Made by a program: the position numbers and the translations under genes. The notes beneath the pieces are model-generated. The model had not been told where the DNA came from. It saw nothing but the letters and a program-made list of their open reading frames with translations, and made no database searches. Below, piece after piece: positions 35,589 to 45,304 of a stretch of DNA of 64,000 bases; within the stretch, counting starts at the first letter, position 1; each line of letters starts with the position of its first letter. Location: assembly GCA_963815285.1 (NCBI GenBank), contig CAWFGB010000008.1, positions 372,001 to 436,000 on the forward strand. The letters are read 5' to 3'. This DNA is from JACCSI01 sp963815285 (GTDB taxonomy: Bacteria; Acidobacteriota; Vicinamibacteria; Vicinamibacterales; UBA2999).

Positions 35589-36947
35589 ATGACCAACGCC
35601 ATCGAAGTCATCAACATTTCGAAGGTCTACCGCAAGTATGCGCGGAAGAAGCAGTTCGCAACGCTCAAGTCGGCGCTGCTCAAAGGCAGCCTCATTCGCG
35701 ACCTCCAGCCTGACGAAACGTTTCCGGCGCTGCGCGGCGTGTCGTTCAACGTGCCGAAGGGCTGCACCTATGGCGTGATCGGCCGCAACGGCTCCGGCAA
35801 GTCCACGCTGCTCAAGTGCGTGGCGGGAATCACCCGCCCCAACGAGGGACGCGTCGTGGTGGACGGGCGGATCTCGGCGCTGATCGAGCTGGGCGCAGGC
35901 TTTCACCCTGAGATCTCAGGCCGCGAAAACGTCTTCATCAACGGCATCATGCTCGGCCTGTCGAAGCGCGAAGTCCACCGACGATTCGACGAGATCGTCG
36001 AGTTCGCCGAGCTGAAGGACTTTATCGATGCGCCGGTCAAGACCTATTCCTCGGGGATGTACATGCGCCTGGGATTCGCGGTTGCGATCCACGTCGACCC
36101 AGACGTGCTGCTCATCGACGAAGTCCTGGCGGTCGGCGATCAGGGGTTCACCGTCAAGTGTCTGGACAAGTTTTCCGAGTTCCGGCGCCGGAACAAGACG
36201 ATTCTGCTGGTGACACACTCGCTCGATCTGGTCGAGAAGTTCTGCGACCGTGCGCTCTGGCTCGACAAGGGTAAGACCCTCGCCGAAGGTGAGCCCAAGC
36301 GCGTGGTGGCGTCATACCTGCTGGATGTCGGCAAGGACGAAGAAGCGCAGTTGGCCAAGCAGGAGGCCGCAAGCGTTGCCGCCGTGGCCGGGCAGAGGGA
36401 AGGTGAATCCTCTGCGGATGGCGGAGCCCGCGTGGCGTTGTCGGCAATGCCGTCTGACGTGGTCGATACGCCCGCCAACATGTTTCAGGCGACCGAAGGG
36501 CGGTGGGGATCGCGCGAGGTCGAAATCACCGAGGTGTCGCTTCACGCAGCTGACGGCGAGGTGAGCCACGTGTTTCAGTCGGGCGAGCCGCTCGAGCTGC
36601 GTCTGAAGACCCGCGCCCACCAACCGCTCGAGGACTTTGTCTTCGGCATCGGAATCTTCAACGTCGACGGGCTCTGCTGCTACGGAACCAACACCAACAT
36701 CGAGGAACTCGAGCCGCTGGCAATCAACGGGGAAGGTGAGATCCGGTTTCGCATCGCCAGCCTCGACCTCGTCGAAGGGACGTACAAGGTCGACGTGGCC
36801 GCTCACCGGCTCGACGGCTACCCGTACGATTACCACCGGCTCCTCTACACCTTCCGCGTCAAGTCGCGGACCAAGGATGTCGGCATTTATCGGCCGCGGC
36901 ACGCGTGGGATTTCAGCCCCGGCATCCAGTTCAAGGCGCCACGCTAG
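35589..36947 (+). CDS. wzt: ABC polysaccharide exporter ATP-binding protein (Wzt-like) with C-terminal carbohydrate-binding domain
   Basis: The N-terminal ABC ATPase shows Walker A GRNGSGKSTLLKC (near residue 65), the H-loop and VKTYSSGMYMRLGFAVAIHVDPDVLLIDEVLAVGD (signature and Walker B), typical of the Wzt/TagH class. After an Ala/Glu-rich linker (about residues 250-290) the C-terminal beta-sandwich (EVEITEVSLHAADGEVSHVFQSGEPLELRL to GIYRPRHAWDF) is a Wzt_C domain. That domain binds the glycan end in O9a/O8-type systems. ATG 35589 is chosen over the in-frame GTG at 35577. It works with the permease upstream. Confidence 0.92.
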   Translation: MTNAIEVINISKVYRKYARKKQFATLKSALLKGSLIRDLQPDETFPALRGVSFNVPKGCTYGVIGRNGSGKSTLLKCVAGITRPNEGRVVVDGRISALIELGAGFHPEISGRENVFINGIMLGLSKREVHRRFDEIVEFAELKDFIDAPVKTYSSGMYMRLGFAVAIHVDPDVLLIDEVLAVGDQGFTVKCLDKFSEFRRRNKTILLVTHSLDLVEKFCDRALWLDKGKTLAEGEPKRVVASYLLDVGKDEEAQLAKQEAASVAAVAGQREGESSADGGARVALSAMPSDVVDTPANMFQATEGRWGSREVEITEVSLHAADGEVSHVFQSGEPLELRLKTRAHQPLEDFVFGIGIFNVDGLCCYGTNTNIEELEPLAINGEGEIRFRIASLDLVEGTYKVDVAAHRLDGYPYDYHRLLYTFRVKSRTKDVGIYRPRHAWDFSPGIQFKAPR

Positions 36948-36998
36948 TCGGCCCGATCGGGCCGCTTGGCCCACTAGGAGAGGTGCCGATTCAACACA

Positions 36999-37004
36999 TA
37001 GAAT
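36999..37004 (+). promoter_or_regulatory. Putative -10 box of the heptose adenylyltransferase gene
   Basis: TAGAAT ends 8 bases before the GTG at 37013, again without a Shine-Dalgarno sequence, suggesting a leaderless transcript. Confidence 0.3.
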
Positions 37005-37012
37005 GAGAGCCG

Positions 37013-37501
37013 GTGGGAGTCGTCCTCTGTGCTGAAAATGCCGTGGCGTGGGTGAACGAGTTACGCGCGCGAGGGCTGACCGTCGTGTTCACCAACGGTG
37101 TCTTCGATCTGCTTCATCCCGGCCATGTACGCTACCTCGCCGAGGCACGTCGGCTTGGCGACGTCCTGATCGTCGGCGTCAACTCCGACCGGTCTGCACG
37201 GGGGCTGGAGAAGGGCCCCGGGCGCCCGCTCAACACGGAACACGACCGCGCGGAACTGCTGGCCGCGCTCATGTGTGTCGATGCGGTCGTCATCTTCGAT
37301 GAGGACACACCTCATTCGATTGTGACGGCGCTTCAGCCGGACGTGCTCGTCAAAGGCGCGGACTGGGCGCAGGGCACCATCGTCGGGGCTGATATCGTCA
37401 ATGCGCGCGGCGGCCGCGTCGTGAGGATCCCCCTCGCGGAAGGCTATTCGACGACGAAGATCCTGCAGAGGATCACGGGTCGCGCCCCAACTCTGCGTTG
37501 A
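37013..37501 (+). CDS. rfaE2: D-glycero-beta-D-manno-heptose 1-phosphate adenylyltransferase (RfaE2/HldE C-domain type)
   Basis: The 162-residue nucleotidyltransferase has VVFTNGVFDLLHPGHVRYLAEARRLGDVLIVGVNSD, with the HxGH motif (HPGH), and RPLNTEHDRAELLAALMCVDAVVIFDEDTP. The final AEGYSTTKILQRI contains the STTKI loop. It is a stand-alone version of the HldE C-terminal domain, which makes ADP-heptose for LPS-type glycans. That fits the adjacent Wzm/Wzt exporter. The GTG at 37013 is the start; the upstream ATG is out of frame. Confidence 0.9.
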   Translation: MGVVLCAENAVAWVNELRARGLTVVFTNGVFDLLHPGHVRYLAEARRLGDVLIVGVNSDRSARGLEKGPGRPLNTEHDRAELLAALMCVDAVVIFDEDTPHSIVTALQPDVLVKGADWAQGTIVGADIVNARGGRVVRIPLAEGYSTTKILQRITGRAPTLR

Positions 37502-37569
37502 GGATGCGGACCGGGCGGGCCTGAGGCCTTAGAATAGAGTGTTGCCCTGGCCCTCCGACTCGGGCCAAG

Positions 37570-40500
37570 GTGGCCTATCGCGGCCCGAAGCCCGCTGTGT
37601 CCACTGTCACTTCCCTCTCCGTACGTTCGCTGCTCAACAGCGCGATCGCCAGGACTGATCTCACCGGCCGCGCCCGCGCGTACTCGGGTCTCACGCCGCC
37701 TGCCAAAGCGCTGGCGGTGGCCGCGGCTTCTCACGGCTCGCGCGAGGTGATCTTCCTGTACGTCGTTCCGACCGATGTGGAGATCGAGACCGCCACCAAC
37801 GATGTGCGGTTCTTCCTGGCGTCTCTGGAGGCGCTGCCGGACGTGGTGGCCGAGCGCGTTGTCGTACCGCTTCCGTCCTATCAGGTCGATCCGTACCGAG
37901 GCATGGCGCCGCACTTCCATGTGGCGTCGGCGCGTGCGCGCGCCCTCCACGCTGCGGCTCTGGGCACGGCGCGCGTGGTCGTGGCGTCCGCACAGGCGTT
38001 GATGCCCCGTCTTGCTGCGCCCGAATCGATCCTGACGACATCCTTCGATCTGCGGCCTGGGGTGGAGATCGACCCCCACGCGCTCGCCGAAATTCTCGTG
38101 GAGGGCGGCTACGAGCGTCAGGACCCGGTGGACGAACACGGCGAGTTCTCGTTGCGCGGCGGCATTCTGGATGTGTATCCGGCAGGCGAGGCGTCCCCGG
38201 TGCGCGTGGAGTTCGTTGGTGATTCGGTCGAATCGATCAGGCGATTCGATCCTTCCACGCAGCGATCCATCGAAACGCTCGATCAGTTTCAGATCGTGCC
38301 GGTCAAGGAGAGCGGGGCTTCAGCGCCGCTCGATTCAGGCGCCGGCGAGACTCAGGTCACGCCCTCCACTTCCACTGGTTTCGACTACCTGCGGGCGTCC
38401 CGGACCTCGCGCATCATCGTGGCCGAACCCGATGACGTGCGCGCCGAGATCGAGAAGTGGATTGAACACCTTGCCGCGTCGTTCGAGCAGCGGATGAGCG
38501 ACAAGACCCTCGGCGACCGCGAACGGCGGCCACCCGCGGCGCTGATGCTGACGTGGAGCGACATCGAACCCATCCTCGATCAAGCGGTCGTGCTCGAAGA
38601 GCTCTCACTCGACCCACCTGACGTACTCGACGCGGCGGCTTCCGCTCGCGAACACAAGGAGGCAAGCTACGGCGGGACGCCAGCCGCGAGACACGTGGCA
38701 ACGCAACCGGCCCAGGAGTTCCGCGGCCGCATTCCCGACTGGATTGCCCAGGTCAAACAGGCCCGCGACCTCAACGAGACGGTGCTGTTCGTGGCCAGCA
38801 CGCACGGGCGCGCGGAGCGAACCGTCGAGCTCCTGCACGACTACGACGTGCGCGCCCTGCTCGCCGCGAAAGCCGACGAGCGCGTCGAGGGTGCCGTACT
38901 GGTCACGGAAGGCCTGCTGTCAAAAGGGTTCAGGCTGACCGACGCCGCGCTCCAGGTCTACGCCGAAACCGACATCTTCGAAGAGGAGCGGCGCCGGACC
39001 ACGACGAGCCGCAAGCGTTCGCTGGCCGCGACGTTCCTGTCCGATCTGCGCGATCTCAAGGTTGGCGACTTCATCGTGCACGTGGATCACGGCATCGGTC
39101 AATTCGTCGGCCTCAAGCAGCTGTCCATCGGCCAGGGCGACATCGTCCAGGAGTTTCTCGAGCTGCGGTATCACGGCGACGACAAGATGTTCGTTCCCGT
39201 CGAGCGGCTCGACCTGATCCAGAAATACACGGGTGCGACCCCCTCGCTCGATCGTCTGGGCGGCACGTCCTGGGAGAAGGCCAAAGGGAAGGTCAAGAAG
39301 GCGATGCGCGACATGGCCGAGGAGCTGCTCAAGCTCTACGCCGCCCGTCGCGCCGTGCCGGGCCACGCTTTCCAGGCCGACACACACTGGCAGGAGGAGT
39401 TCGAGAACGCGTTCGAATGGGACCTTACCCCCGACCAGACCACCGCAGTCGGGGACATCAAGCGCGACATGGAATCGCCGTCGCCGATGGATCGCCTGTT
39501 GTGCGGGGATGTCGGATACGGCAAGACCGAAGTGGCGATGCGAGCTGCGTTCAAGGCGGTGATGGAGGGCAAACAGGTCGCCGTTCTTGCGCCGACGACA
39601 GTGCTCGCCTTCCAGCACCTCGAGACGCTCAAGCGTAGGTTCGCCGCGTTCCCGGTTCGCATCGACATGGTCAGCCGCTTCCGGACGAAGCAGGAGATCA
39701 AAGAGGCGCTCGAAGCGGCGGCAACCGGGCGTCTGGACGTGCTGGTGGGCACGCATCGCCTGCTGTCCAAGGACGTCGCGGTCCGGGATCTTGGCCTGCT
39801 GATCGTGGACGAAGAACAGCGATTCGGCGTCGCTCACAAGGAGCGCATCAAGCAGCTGCGCAAGAAGGTCGATGTCCTTACGATGACAGCGACCCCTATC
39901 CCGCGGACCCTGAACATGTCCCTGGTGGGCATTCGGGACATGTCCGTCATCGAAACCCCGCCCAAGGACCGTCTGGCGATCCAGACCAACGTCGTCAAGT
40001 TCGACTCGGCGGTGATCGCGCGAGCCATCCGCAACGAGATGGCGCGCGGTGGCCAGGTTTACTTCGTGCACAACCGGGTGGAGTCCATCTTCTCGATGGG
40101 GAGCCTGATTCAGCGGCTGGTCCCGGAGGCGCGCGTCGTCATCGGCCACGGACAGATGAGCGAGGACCTACTCGAGCGCGCGATGCTCGACTTCATGGCG
40201 CACAAGTACGACGTCCTGCTGGCCACCACGATTGTCGAGAATGGGCTCGATATCCCCAACGCGAATACGATCGTCATCAATCGAGCGGACCGCTACGGGT
40301 TGTCACAGCTGTATCAGCTGCGCGGGCGTGTCGGGCGCAGCGATCGTCCTGCCTACGCCTATTTGCTGATTCCGCCGGAGCAGTCGTTGTCACCCGTGGC
40401 GCGCAAGCGGTTGGCCGCGATCAAGGAGTTCAGCGACCTGGGCAGCGGGTTCCGCGTCGCCGCGCTCGACCTCGAGATCCGCGGCGCGGGCAACCTGCTC

Positions 40501-41253
40501 GGCGGCGAGCAGAGCGGACATATCGAAGCGGTCGGCTTCGAGATGTACATGAAGCTGCTCGAGGAAACCGTCCGCGAGCTCAAGGGCGAGGATCTTGAAG
40601 ACGATGTGCGTGCGACCGTCAACCTGCGGATCGACTTCCGCATCGACGAGAGCTACGTCCCCGACATGAATCAACGGCTGATGATCTACCGACGCATTGC
40701 CGCCGCGCGCAGTGAGGACGAGCTGACGCGAATCATGGAGGAGATGCGGGATCGATATGGCCCGCCGCCCGTGCCGGTGCTCAATCTCGCCGACTACGGC
40801 CGCATCCGGGTAGTGGCCGACGAGTTGGGCATCGACACCATCGACCGCGAGGGATCGGTGGTGGTGCTCAAGTTCCGCGAGAAGGCCAAAGTCGATCCGG
40901 TCGGTGTCATCAACCTCGTCCGGGAACGAGGCGATTTGAAGCTGATCCCACCGTCGACCCTCAAAATGGAGCTCCGGGACCCGCCGGTGTCAAAGCCCGG
41001 TCCCCCTGCCGAACCGGCAGGACGGCACAGCTCAGGAGGTGCACGGGGCTTCAGCGCCCCCAAACCCCATAAACCGGGCCGAATTCCACGCGAGCGTCGT
41101 GAACCGGCCTGGTGGACCGCCCGGGCGACGGCGGGCGAGGTCACGCCCGGGTTCTCGAAGGCCGAGATTCTGCGCCCGAAGGCCGAAGATCCTCGCGCGC
41201 CAGGGGGCATCCTCGAGCGGGTCGAGGGGCTTCTCGAAGACCTCCGGGACTGA
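37570..41253 (+). CDS. mfd: Transcription-repair coupling factor Mfd
   Basis: Mfd releases stalled RNA polymerase and recruits UvrA. The 1227 residues contain the UvrB-homology N-terminus (VVVPLPSYQVDPYRGMAPHFHVASAR, GGILDVYPAGEASPVRVEFVGDSVESIRRFD). The RNA polymerase interaction domain is VGDFIVHVDHGIGQFVGLKQL, near residue 500. The RecG-like translocase has GDVGYGKTEVAMRAAFKAVMEGKQVAVLAPTTVLA, VDEEQRFGVAHKE and QLRGRVGRSDRPAYAYLL. A TRCF domain follows. The last 80 or so residues are Pro/Arg-rich and not conserved. The GTG start is at 37570, preceded by a small TGGCCC/GGGCCA hairpin. Confidence 0.95.
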   Translation: MAYRGPKPAVSTVTSLSVRSLLNSAIARTDLTGRARAYSGLTPPAKALAVAAASHGSREVIFLYVVPTDVEIETATNDVRFFLASLEALPDVVAERVVVPLPSYQVDPYRGMAPHFHVASARARALHAAALGTARVVVASAQALMPRLAAPESILTTSFDLRPGVEIDPHALAEILVEGGYERQDPVDEHGEFSLRGGILDVYPAGEASPVRVEFVGDSVESIRRFDPSTQRSIETLDQFQIVPVKESGASAPLDSGAGETQVTPSTSTGFDYLRASRTSRIIVAEPDDVRAEIEKWIEHLAASFEQRMSDKTLGDRERRPPAALMLTWSDIEPILDQAVVLEELSLDPPDVLDAAASAREHKEASYGGTPAARHVATQPAQEFRGRIPDWIAQVKQARDLNETVLFVASTHGRAERTVELLHDYDVRALLAAKADERVEGAVLVTEGLLSKGFRLTDAALQVYAETDIFEEERRRTTTSRKRSLAATFLSDLRDLKVGDFIVHVDHGIGQFVGLKQLSIGQGDIVQEFLELRYHGDDKMFVPVERLDLIQKYTGATPSLDRLGGTSWEKAKGKVKKAMRDMAEELLKLYAARRAVPGHAFQADTHWQEEFENAFEWDLTPDQTTAVGDIKRDMESPSPMDRLLCGDVGYGKTEVAMRAAFKAVMEGKQVAVLAPTTVLAFQHLETLKRRFAAFPVRIDMVSRFRTKQEIKEALEAAATGRLDVLVGTHRLLSKDVAVRDLGLLIVDEEQRFGVAHKERIKQLRKKVDVLTMTATPIPRTLNMSLVGIRDMSVIETPPKDRLAIQTNVVKFDSAVIARAIRNEMARGGQVYFVHNRVESIFSMGSLIQRLVPEARVVIGHGQMSEDLLERAMLDFMAHKYDVLLATTIVENGLDIPNANTIVINRADRYGLSQLYQLRGRVGRSDRPAYAYLLIPPEQSLSPVARKRLAAIKEFSDLGSGFRVAALDLEIRGAGNLLGGEQSGHIEAVGFEMYMKLLEETVRELKGEDLEDDVRATVNLRIDFRIDESYVPDMNQRLMIYRRIAAARSEDELTRIMEEMRDRYGPPPVPVLNLADYGRIRVVADELGIDTIDREGSVVVLKFREKAKVDPVGVINLVRERGDLKLIPPSTLKMELRDPPVSKPGPPAEPAGRHSSGGARGFSAPKPHKPGRIPRERREPAWWTARATAGEVTPGFSKAEILRPKAEDPRAPGGILERVEGLLEDLRD

Positions 41254-41362
41254 GGACTCGTCCAAAGAGCATCAGCTTTTGAGGGGCAGCGGTCAGACAC
41301 CGCCGGCTGCCACCTGACGTTCGAAGAGCGTAGTAAACTATTTGTTTGCAGGTATTTAGATC

Positions 41363-42409
41363 ATGAAACGCTTTGCGCTTACCATCGCGCTCGTCGTTGT
41401 GAGTGGCCTCGTGGGGACCGCCCAACGAAGCGAGATTCTCGAGCAGATTCTGGTCAAGGTCAACGGCGACATCATCACCAAGACCGAACTCGAGCAGCGG
41501 CAGATCGGGGCGCTGCGGCAACGCGATCCGAATTTCCGCCCCGGCACCGATGCCGAGTTGCAGAAGGCCCTGGCCGAAGTCACGCCGGATGTGATCGTGA
41601 ATGCCATCGACGAGCTGCTGCTGGTCCAGCGTGGTCGCGAACTGGGCTACGCGCTTGGCGCTGAACAGTTCCAGGGCATCGTCGACAACATCAAGAAAGA
41701 AAACAAGATCGAGACCGAAGAGCAGTTTCAGGCCGCCCTCAAGCAGGAAGGTTTGACGCTCGACGATCTTCGCCGTCAGGTTGAGCGGCAGATGCTCGTC
41801 AGCCGGGTTCAGCAAGTCGAAGTCGCTGGCAAGATCTCGGTGTCCGAGGACGATGTCAAGAAGTACTACGAGGAGCAGCGCGAGACTTTCACGACCCAGC
41901 CGCAGTTGACGCTGCGCGAGATTCTGATCAACGTCCCGACCAGCGACAAAGGCGTCAACGTCGCCGCTGATGACGCCGCGCGCGCCAGGGCCGAGGAGCT
42001 GCGCAAGCGTCTCGAAGGCGGGGAGCCTTTTGCGCAGCTGGCGTCCGAAGCCTCCGATTCGGGGTCGAAAGCCAACGGCGGCCTGATCGGGCCGATCGCA
42101 CGCACTGATTTGTCTCCAGAACTGCTCAAGGAGATTGACCCGCTTGCTGTCGGACAGATAACGCGAGTCCTGCGGACGACCCGCGGCTACCAGATCATCA
42201 AGCTCGAAGCGCGCACGACGCAGAAGGTCAAGACGCTGGACGAGGCGCGTCCCGAGATTGCCGACCGGCTGGCGGCCGACAAGCAACGGGGCCACATGCT
42301 CGAGTACCTGCGCCAGCTTCGCACGCAGGCGATCATCGACTGGAAGAACGACGAGATCAAAAAGGCCTATGACCTCGGCGTCCAGAAGCAGCAAAGCGAT
42401 GTCCGATGA
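41363..42409 (+). CDS. SurA-like periplasmic peptidyl-prolyl isomerase
   Basis: A signal peptide (RFALTIALVVVSGLVGTAQ) is followed by a SurA_N-type chaperone domain (ILVKVNGDIITKTELEQRQ, EVTPDVIVNAIDELLLVQRGRELGY). A single parvulin domain (LTLREILINVP, GEPFAQLASEASDSGSKANGGLIGPIARTDLSPELL, ITRVLRTTRGYQIIKLEAR) comes next. At 348 residues it has one rotamase domain rather than the two of E. coli SurA. It is expected to assist outer-membrane protein folding. The ATG of the NusG-like gene overlaps its 3' end by 11 bases. Confidence 0.92.
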   Translation: MKRFALTIALVVVSGLVGTAQRSEILEQILVKVNGDIITKTELEQRQIGALRQRDPNFRPGTDAELQKALAEVTPDVIVNAIDELLLVQRGRELGYALGAEQFQGIVDNIKKENKIETEEQFQAALKQEGLTLDDLRRQVERQMLVSRVQQVEVAGKISVSEDDVKKYYEEQRETFTTQPQLTLREILINVPTSDKGVNVAADDAARARAEELRKRLEGGEPFAQLASEASDSGSKANGGLIGPIARTDLSPELLKEIDPLAVGQITRVLRTTRGYQIIKLEARTTQKVKTLDEARPEIADRLAADKQRGHMLEYLRQLRTQAIIDWKNDEIKKAYDLGVQKQQSDVR

Positions 42410-43052
42410 GTGGTTCGCCATCTGGACGAGGTCGCGGCACGAAAAGCTAGTGCGCGACCAACTCGAGCAGAAGCACGTCGAAGTGTTCCTGCCTACCATC
42501 ACCACGTGGAGCCGCTGGAAGGATCGCAAGAAGCAGATTGAATGGCCGCTGTTTCCCGGATACTGTTTTGCGCGGTTCGACCCGACCGCGCGATTGCCGA
42601 TTCTCAAGTGCGAGGGTGTGGTCACGATTGTCGGAACCGATGGCCATCCATCGCCCATCCCGCCTATCGAAATCCAGAGCATTCGACAGCTCATCGAGAG
42701 TGAACTCGCCTTCGACCCCTGCCCTTTTATCAAGGAGGGCATGATGGTGGAAGTCAAGGCCGGGCCGCTCAAAGGAGTCGTCGGCCGTCTCGTGCGAAAG
42801 GGCTCGCACGCGCGGCTGGTGCTCTCCGTGGATCTCATCGGCCAGGCCCTGAGCGTCGAGGTGGATGCGTCGGACGTGAAAGCGGTACTGACCGCTTCGG
42901 ACTCCAGACATGCAGACATCGACAGGCAAACTCCAGGTCGGTACGGTGCAACTCGCCTCGCCGCTCGTCGTGTCGCCGATGGCGGGCATGACCGACACCG
43001 CGTTTCGTCGTCTGGTCAAGCGCCACGGCGGGTGCGGCCTGGTCGTGACTGA
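42399..43052 (+). CDS. UpxY-family NusG-like transcription antiterminator
   Basis: The first 165 or so residues form a specialised NusG: EWFAIWTRSRHEKLVRDQLEQ and RWKDRKKQIEWPLFPGYCFARF mark the NGN domain. GMMVEVKAGPLKGVVGRLVRK is the KOW motif. This class acts at particular operons, often for surface polysaccharides, which fits Wzm/Wzt upstream. The frame continues about 48 residues past the KOW domain and overlaps the dus start by 143 bases. This Arg/Gly-rich tail has no recognisable domain and may be an incidental extension. The start overlaps the surA-like stop. Confidence 0.9.
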   Translation: MSDEWFAIWTRSRHEKLVRDQLEQKHVEVFLPTITTWSRWKDRKKQIEWPLFPGYCFARFDPTARLPILKCEGVVTIVGTDGHPSPIPPIEIQSIRQLIESELAFDPCPFIKEGMMVEVKAGPLKGVVGRLVRKGSHARLVLSVDLIGQALSVEVDASDVKAVLTASDSRHADIDRQTPGRYGATRLAARRVADGGHDRHRVSSSGQAPRRVRPGRD

Positions 43053-43998
43053 AATGGTGAGCAGCGAGGGCCTCGTGCGCGGCATCGACCGCACCCTCGA
43101 ATACGCGGAGTACACCGAAGAAGAGCGGCCCGTTTCGATCCAGGTCTTCGGCGGCGACCCGGCCAAGATGGCCGAAGCCGCTCGCATCGTCGAAGGCATG
43201 GGTGCGGACATCGTCGATGTCAACATGGGGTGCCCGGTCCCAAAAATCTCGAAGCACAATGCCGGGTGCTCGCTGATGCGCGAGCCGCAGCACGCGGCGG
43301 CGATCATCGCGTCCATGGTCAAGGCCGTGAACATTCCGGTCACCGTGAAAATGCGAAAAGGGTGGGATGACAACGAGCAGACCGCCCCGGATGTGGCCAA
43401 GCGCGTCGAGGACGCCGGTGCGGCGGCGATCACCATCCATGGGCGCACCGCGAAGCAGTCGTACAGTGGCACCGCGGATTGGGACTTCGTGGCGCGCGTC
43501 GCAGCCGCGCTGACCATCCCGGTGTTTGGATCCGGTGACTGCATCGAGGCCGAGCAGATTGTCGAGCGTCTCGTTCGGCCCGCGGGTGGCGTCAGCGGCG
43601 TCTTCGTTGGCCGCGGCGTGCTGCGCAATCCGTGGATACTCGCTCAGGCCCAGGACCTGCTCGAGGGCCGTCCAGCACGCGTCGTCTCGGACGAGGAACG
43701 CGGCCGCTTTCTACTCGAGTACATCGAACTGCTGCAGAGCGAGCGCGTGCGCGAGGAAGCTGGATTCCGTCACACCGTCCCCGCAACTGCAATCGAGGGC
43801 GCCAATTCAGCCCCGCCAGTGGGAACCCCACGACACGATCGCTGGGTCATCAACAAAGTGCGCGCGCTGTGCTCTTGGTACACCAAAGGGCTCGACAACG
43901 GATCGCACCTGCGGATTCAAGTGAACCAGGCGCAATCGCTCGGCGAGCTGGAGGATCTGATTGCTCGCTTCTTCCACTTCTCGGCTGTGCCTGCATAG
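42910..43998 (+). CDS. dus: tRNA-dihydrouridine synthase (Dus family, DusB-like)
   Basis: This FMN enzyme reduces uridines in the tRNA D-loop. The 362 residues contain GTVQLASPLVVSPMAGMTDTAFRRLVKRHGG, then SIQVFGGDPAKMAEAARIVE, DIVDVNMGCPVPKISKHNAGCSLM (with the catalytic cysteine in AGCSLM), VKMRKGW, ITIHGRTAKQSYSG and VFGSGDC. Order and length match DusB. The ATG at 42910 gives the family N-terminus and lies inside the 3' part of the NusG-like gene. Confidence 0.94.
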   Translation: MQTSTGKLQVGTVQLASPLVVSPMAGMTDTAFRRLVKRHGGCGLVVTEMVSSEGLVRGIDRTLEYAEYTEEERPVSIQVFGGDPAKMAEAARIVEGMGADIVDVNMGCPVPKISKHNAGCSLMREPQHAAAIIASMVKAVNIPVTVKMRKGWDDNEQTAPDVAKRVEDAGAAAITIHGRTAKQSYSGTADWDFVARVAAALTIPVFGSGDCIEAEQIVERLVRPAGGVSGVFVGRGVLRNPWILAQAQDLLEGRPARVVSDEERGRFLLEYIELLQSERVREEAGFRHTVPATAIEGANSAPPVGTPRHDRWVINKVRALCSWYTKGLDNGSHLRIQVNQAQSLGELEDLIARFFHFSAVPA

Positions 43999-44079
43999 GA
44001 AGCCGCCCGACACCTTCGACACTCGCCGTCTCGCGTAACCTGCTTGCGCTGCCTGGGCCGATCGCCCTTACGTCCACGG

Positions 44080-44085
44080 TACAAT
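44080..44085 (+). promoter_or_regulatory. Putative -10 box of the aminotransferase gene
   Basis: TACAAT ends 8 bases before the GTG at 44094, without a Shine-Dalgarno sequence. Confidence 0.35.
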
Positions 44086-44093
44086 TCGCCTGA

Positions 44094-45272
44094 GTGAAGA
44101 TCCCTCCACGCGTCCGCCGCATTGAACTCCCGCAATTCGACCTCCTGAATGACGTCGCCGCACGGTGGAGTCAGCAAGGCGCCGATGTCATCACGCTCGG
44201 GCAAGGGCTTCCCGGCTTTGACCCACCGCGCGTGGCAGTGGAGGCCCTCCGCGCGGCGGTTGACGACGGATCGTCACATATCTATTCGGCTGACGCCGGC
44301 ATTCCCGAGCTGCGCCGCGCGCTGACGCAGTCGCTCCGGCCGCTTGGCGCGACGGTCGATCCCGATGCCGAAGTCATCATCACAGCCGGAGGTAATCAGG
44401 CGCTGCAGCTGGCCTTGACGACGCTCATCGACCCCGGGGACGAGGTGGTGCTCGTCGCGCCGTTTTTCCTCAATCACGAGATGGCGATTCAGTCGGTCGG
44501 CGGGGTTGTCGTCGAGGCGCCGGTGCCGGCGTTACGGTCGTTCGTGCCGGCGTGGGACGACCTGTCACCGCACCTGTCAGCGAGGACTCGGGCGGTGATG
44601 CTGGTCACCCCGAGCAACCCCACTGGAGCGATCACGCCACGTCCGGAACTGGAACGCATCGTGGCGGAATGCGCCAAACGTGACGTCATCGTGTTCGTCG
44701 ATGAAACCTACCTGCGATTTGCGTATGACGACGAGCCCGTGACGGCACTCTCGTTCGCGCGCTGGCGGGACAACGTCGTGATTATCGGCAGCTTCTCGAA
44801 GCAGTTTGCGATTACAGGGTGGCGCTGCGGCTACCTCGCGGCCAGCAGCGAGGTGATCGCTCAGGCGTTGAAGATTCAGGACGTCATGGTGATTTGCGCG
44901 CCGGTGCCGGTCCAGCGCGCGGTGGCGGCGATCCTCGACAACGAGCCGGATTACGCCCGGCGATGGCTCCCCGAGCTCCGCGCGCGCCGGGATACCCTCG
45001 TCGACGCCCTCGCGGCCATTCCCGGTGTCGCGCCAGTGCGCCCGTCAGGCGCCTTCTTCGTGATGGCGCGGTTCGAAGGGATGAGCGATTCCCGACGCGC
45101 GGCGATGGATCTGATTGAGCAGCAGCAGGTAGTAACGATTCCCGGCGCATTCTTCGGCGCCGCGGCTGAAGGCTACCTGCGCATCTCATACGGCGCCGCC
45201 TCGCGCGACAGGCTGCACGAGGCTGCAGGGCGCATCGCAATATTTCAGCGCGCCGCCACCACGCCTGGGTGA
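44094..45272 (+). CDS. Pyridoxal-phosphate aminotransferase, class I/II
   Basis: This fold-type I enzyme is 392 residues. VITLGQGLPGFDPPRVAVEAL, the GGNQALQLALTTLIDPGDEV cofactor-binding region, TPSNPTGA, VDETYLRFAYDD and SFSKQFAITGWRCGYL are the hallmarks; the Schiff-base lysine lies in SFSKQFAITGW near residue 235. The C-terminal arginine for substrate carboxylate is in YLRISYGAAS. It most resembles the aspartate/kynurenine-aminotransferase-like group, but the amino donor and acceptor cannot be fixed from sequence. GTG 44094 gives a compact N-terminus. Confidence 0.9.
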   Translation: MKIPPRVRRIELPQFDLLNDVAARWSQQGADVITLGQGLPGFDPPRVAVEALRAAVDDGSSHIYSADAGIPELRRALTQSLRPLGATVDPDAEVIITAGGNQALQLALTTLIDPGDEVVLVAPFFLNHEMAIQSVGGVVVEAPVPALRSFVPAWDDLSPHLSARTRAVMLVTPSNPTGAITPRPELERIVAECAKRDVIVFVDETYLRFAYDDEPVTALSFARWRDNVVIIGSFSKQFAITGWRCGYLAASSEVIAQALKIQDVMVICAPVPVQRAVAAILDNEPDYARRWLPELRARRDTLVDALAAIPGVAPVRPSGAFFVMARFEGMSDSRRAAMDLIEQQQVVTIPGAFFGAAAEGYLRISYGAASRDRLHEAAGRIAIFQRAATTPG

Positions 45273-45304
45273 GCGCAAAACTCATGGAGTAAGCTACCTT
45301 CCAG

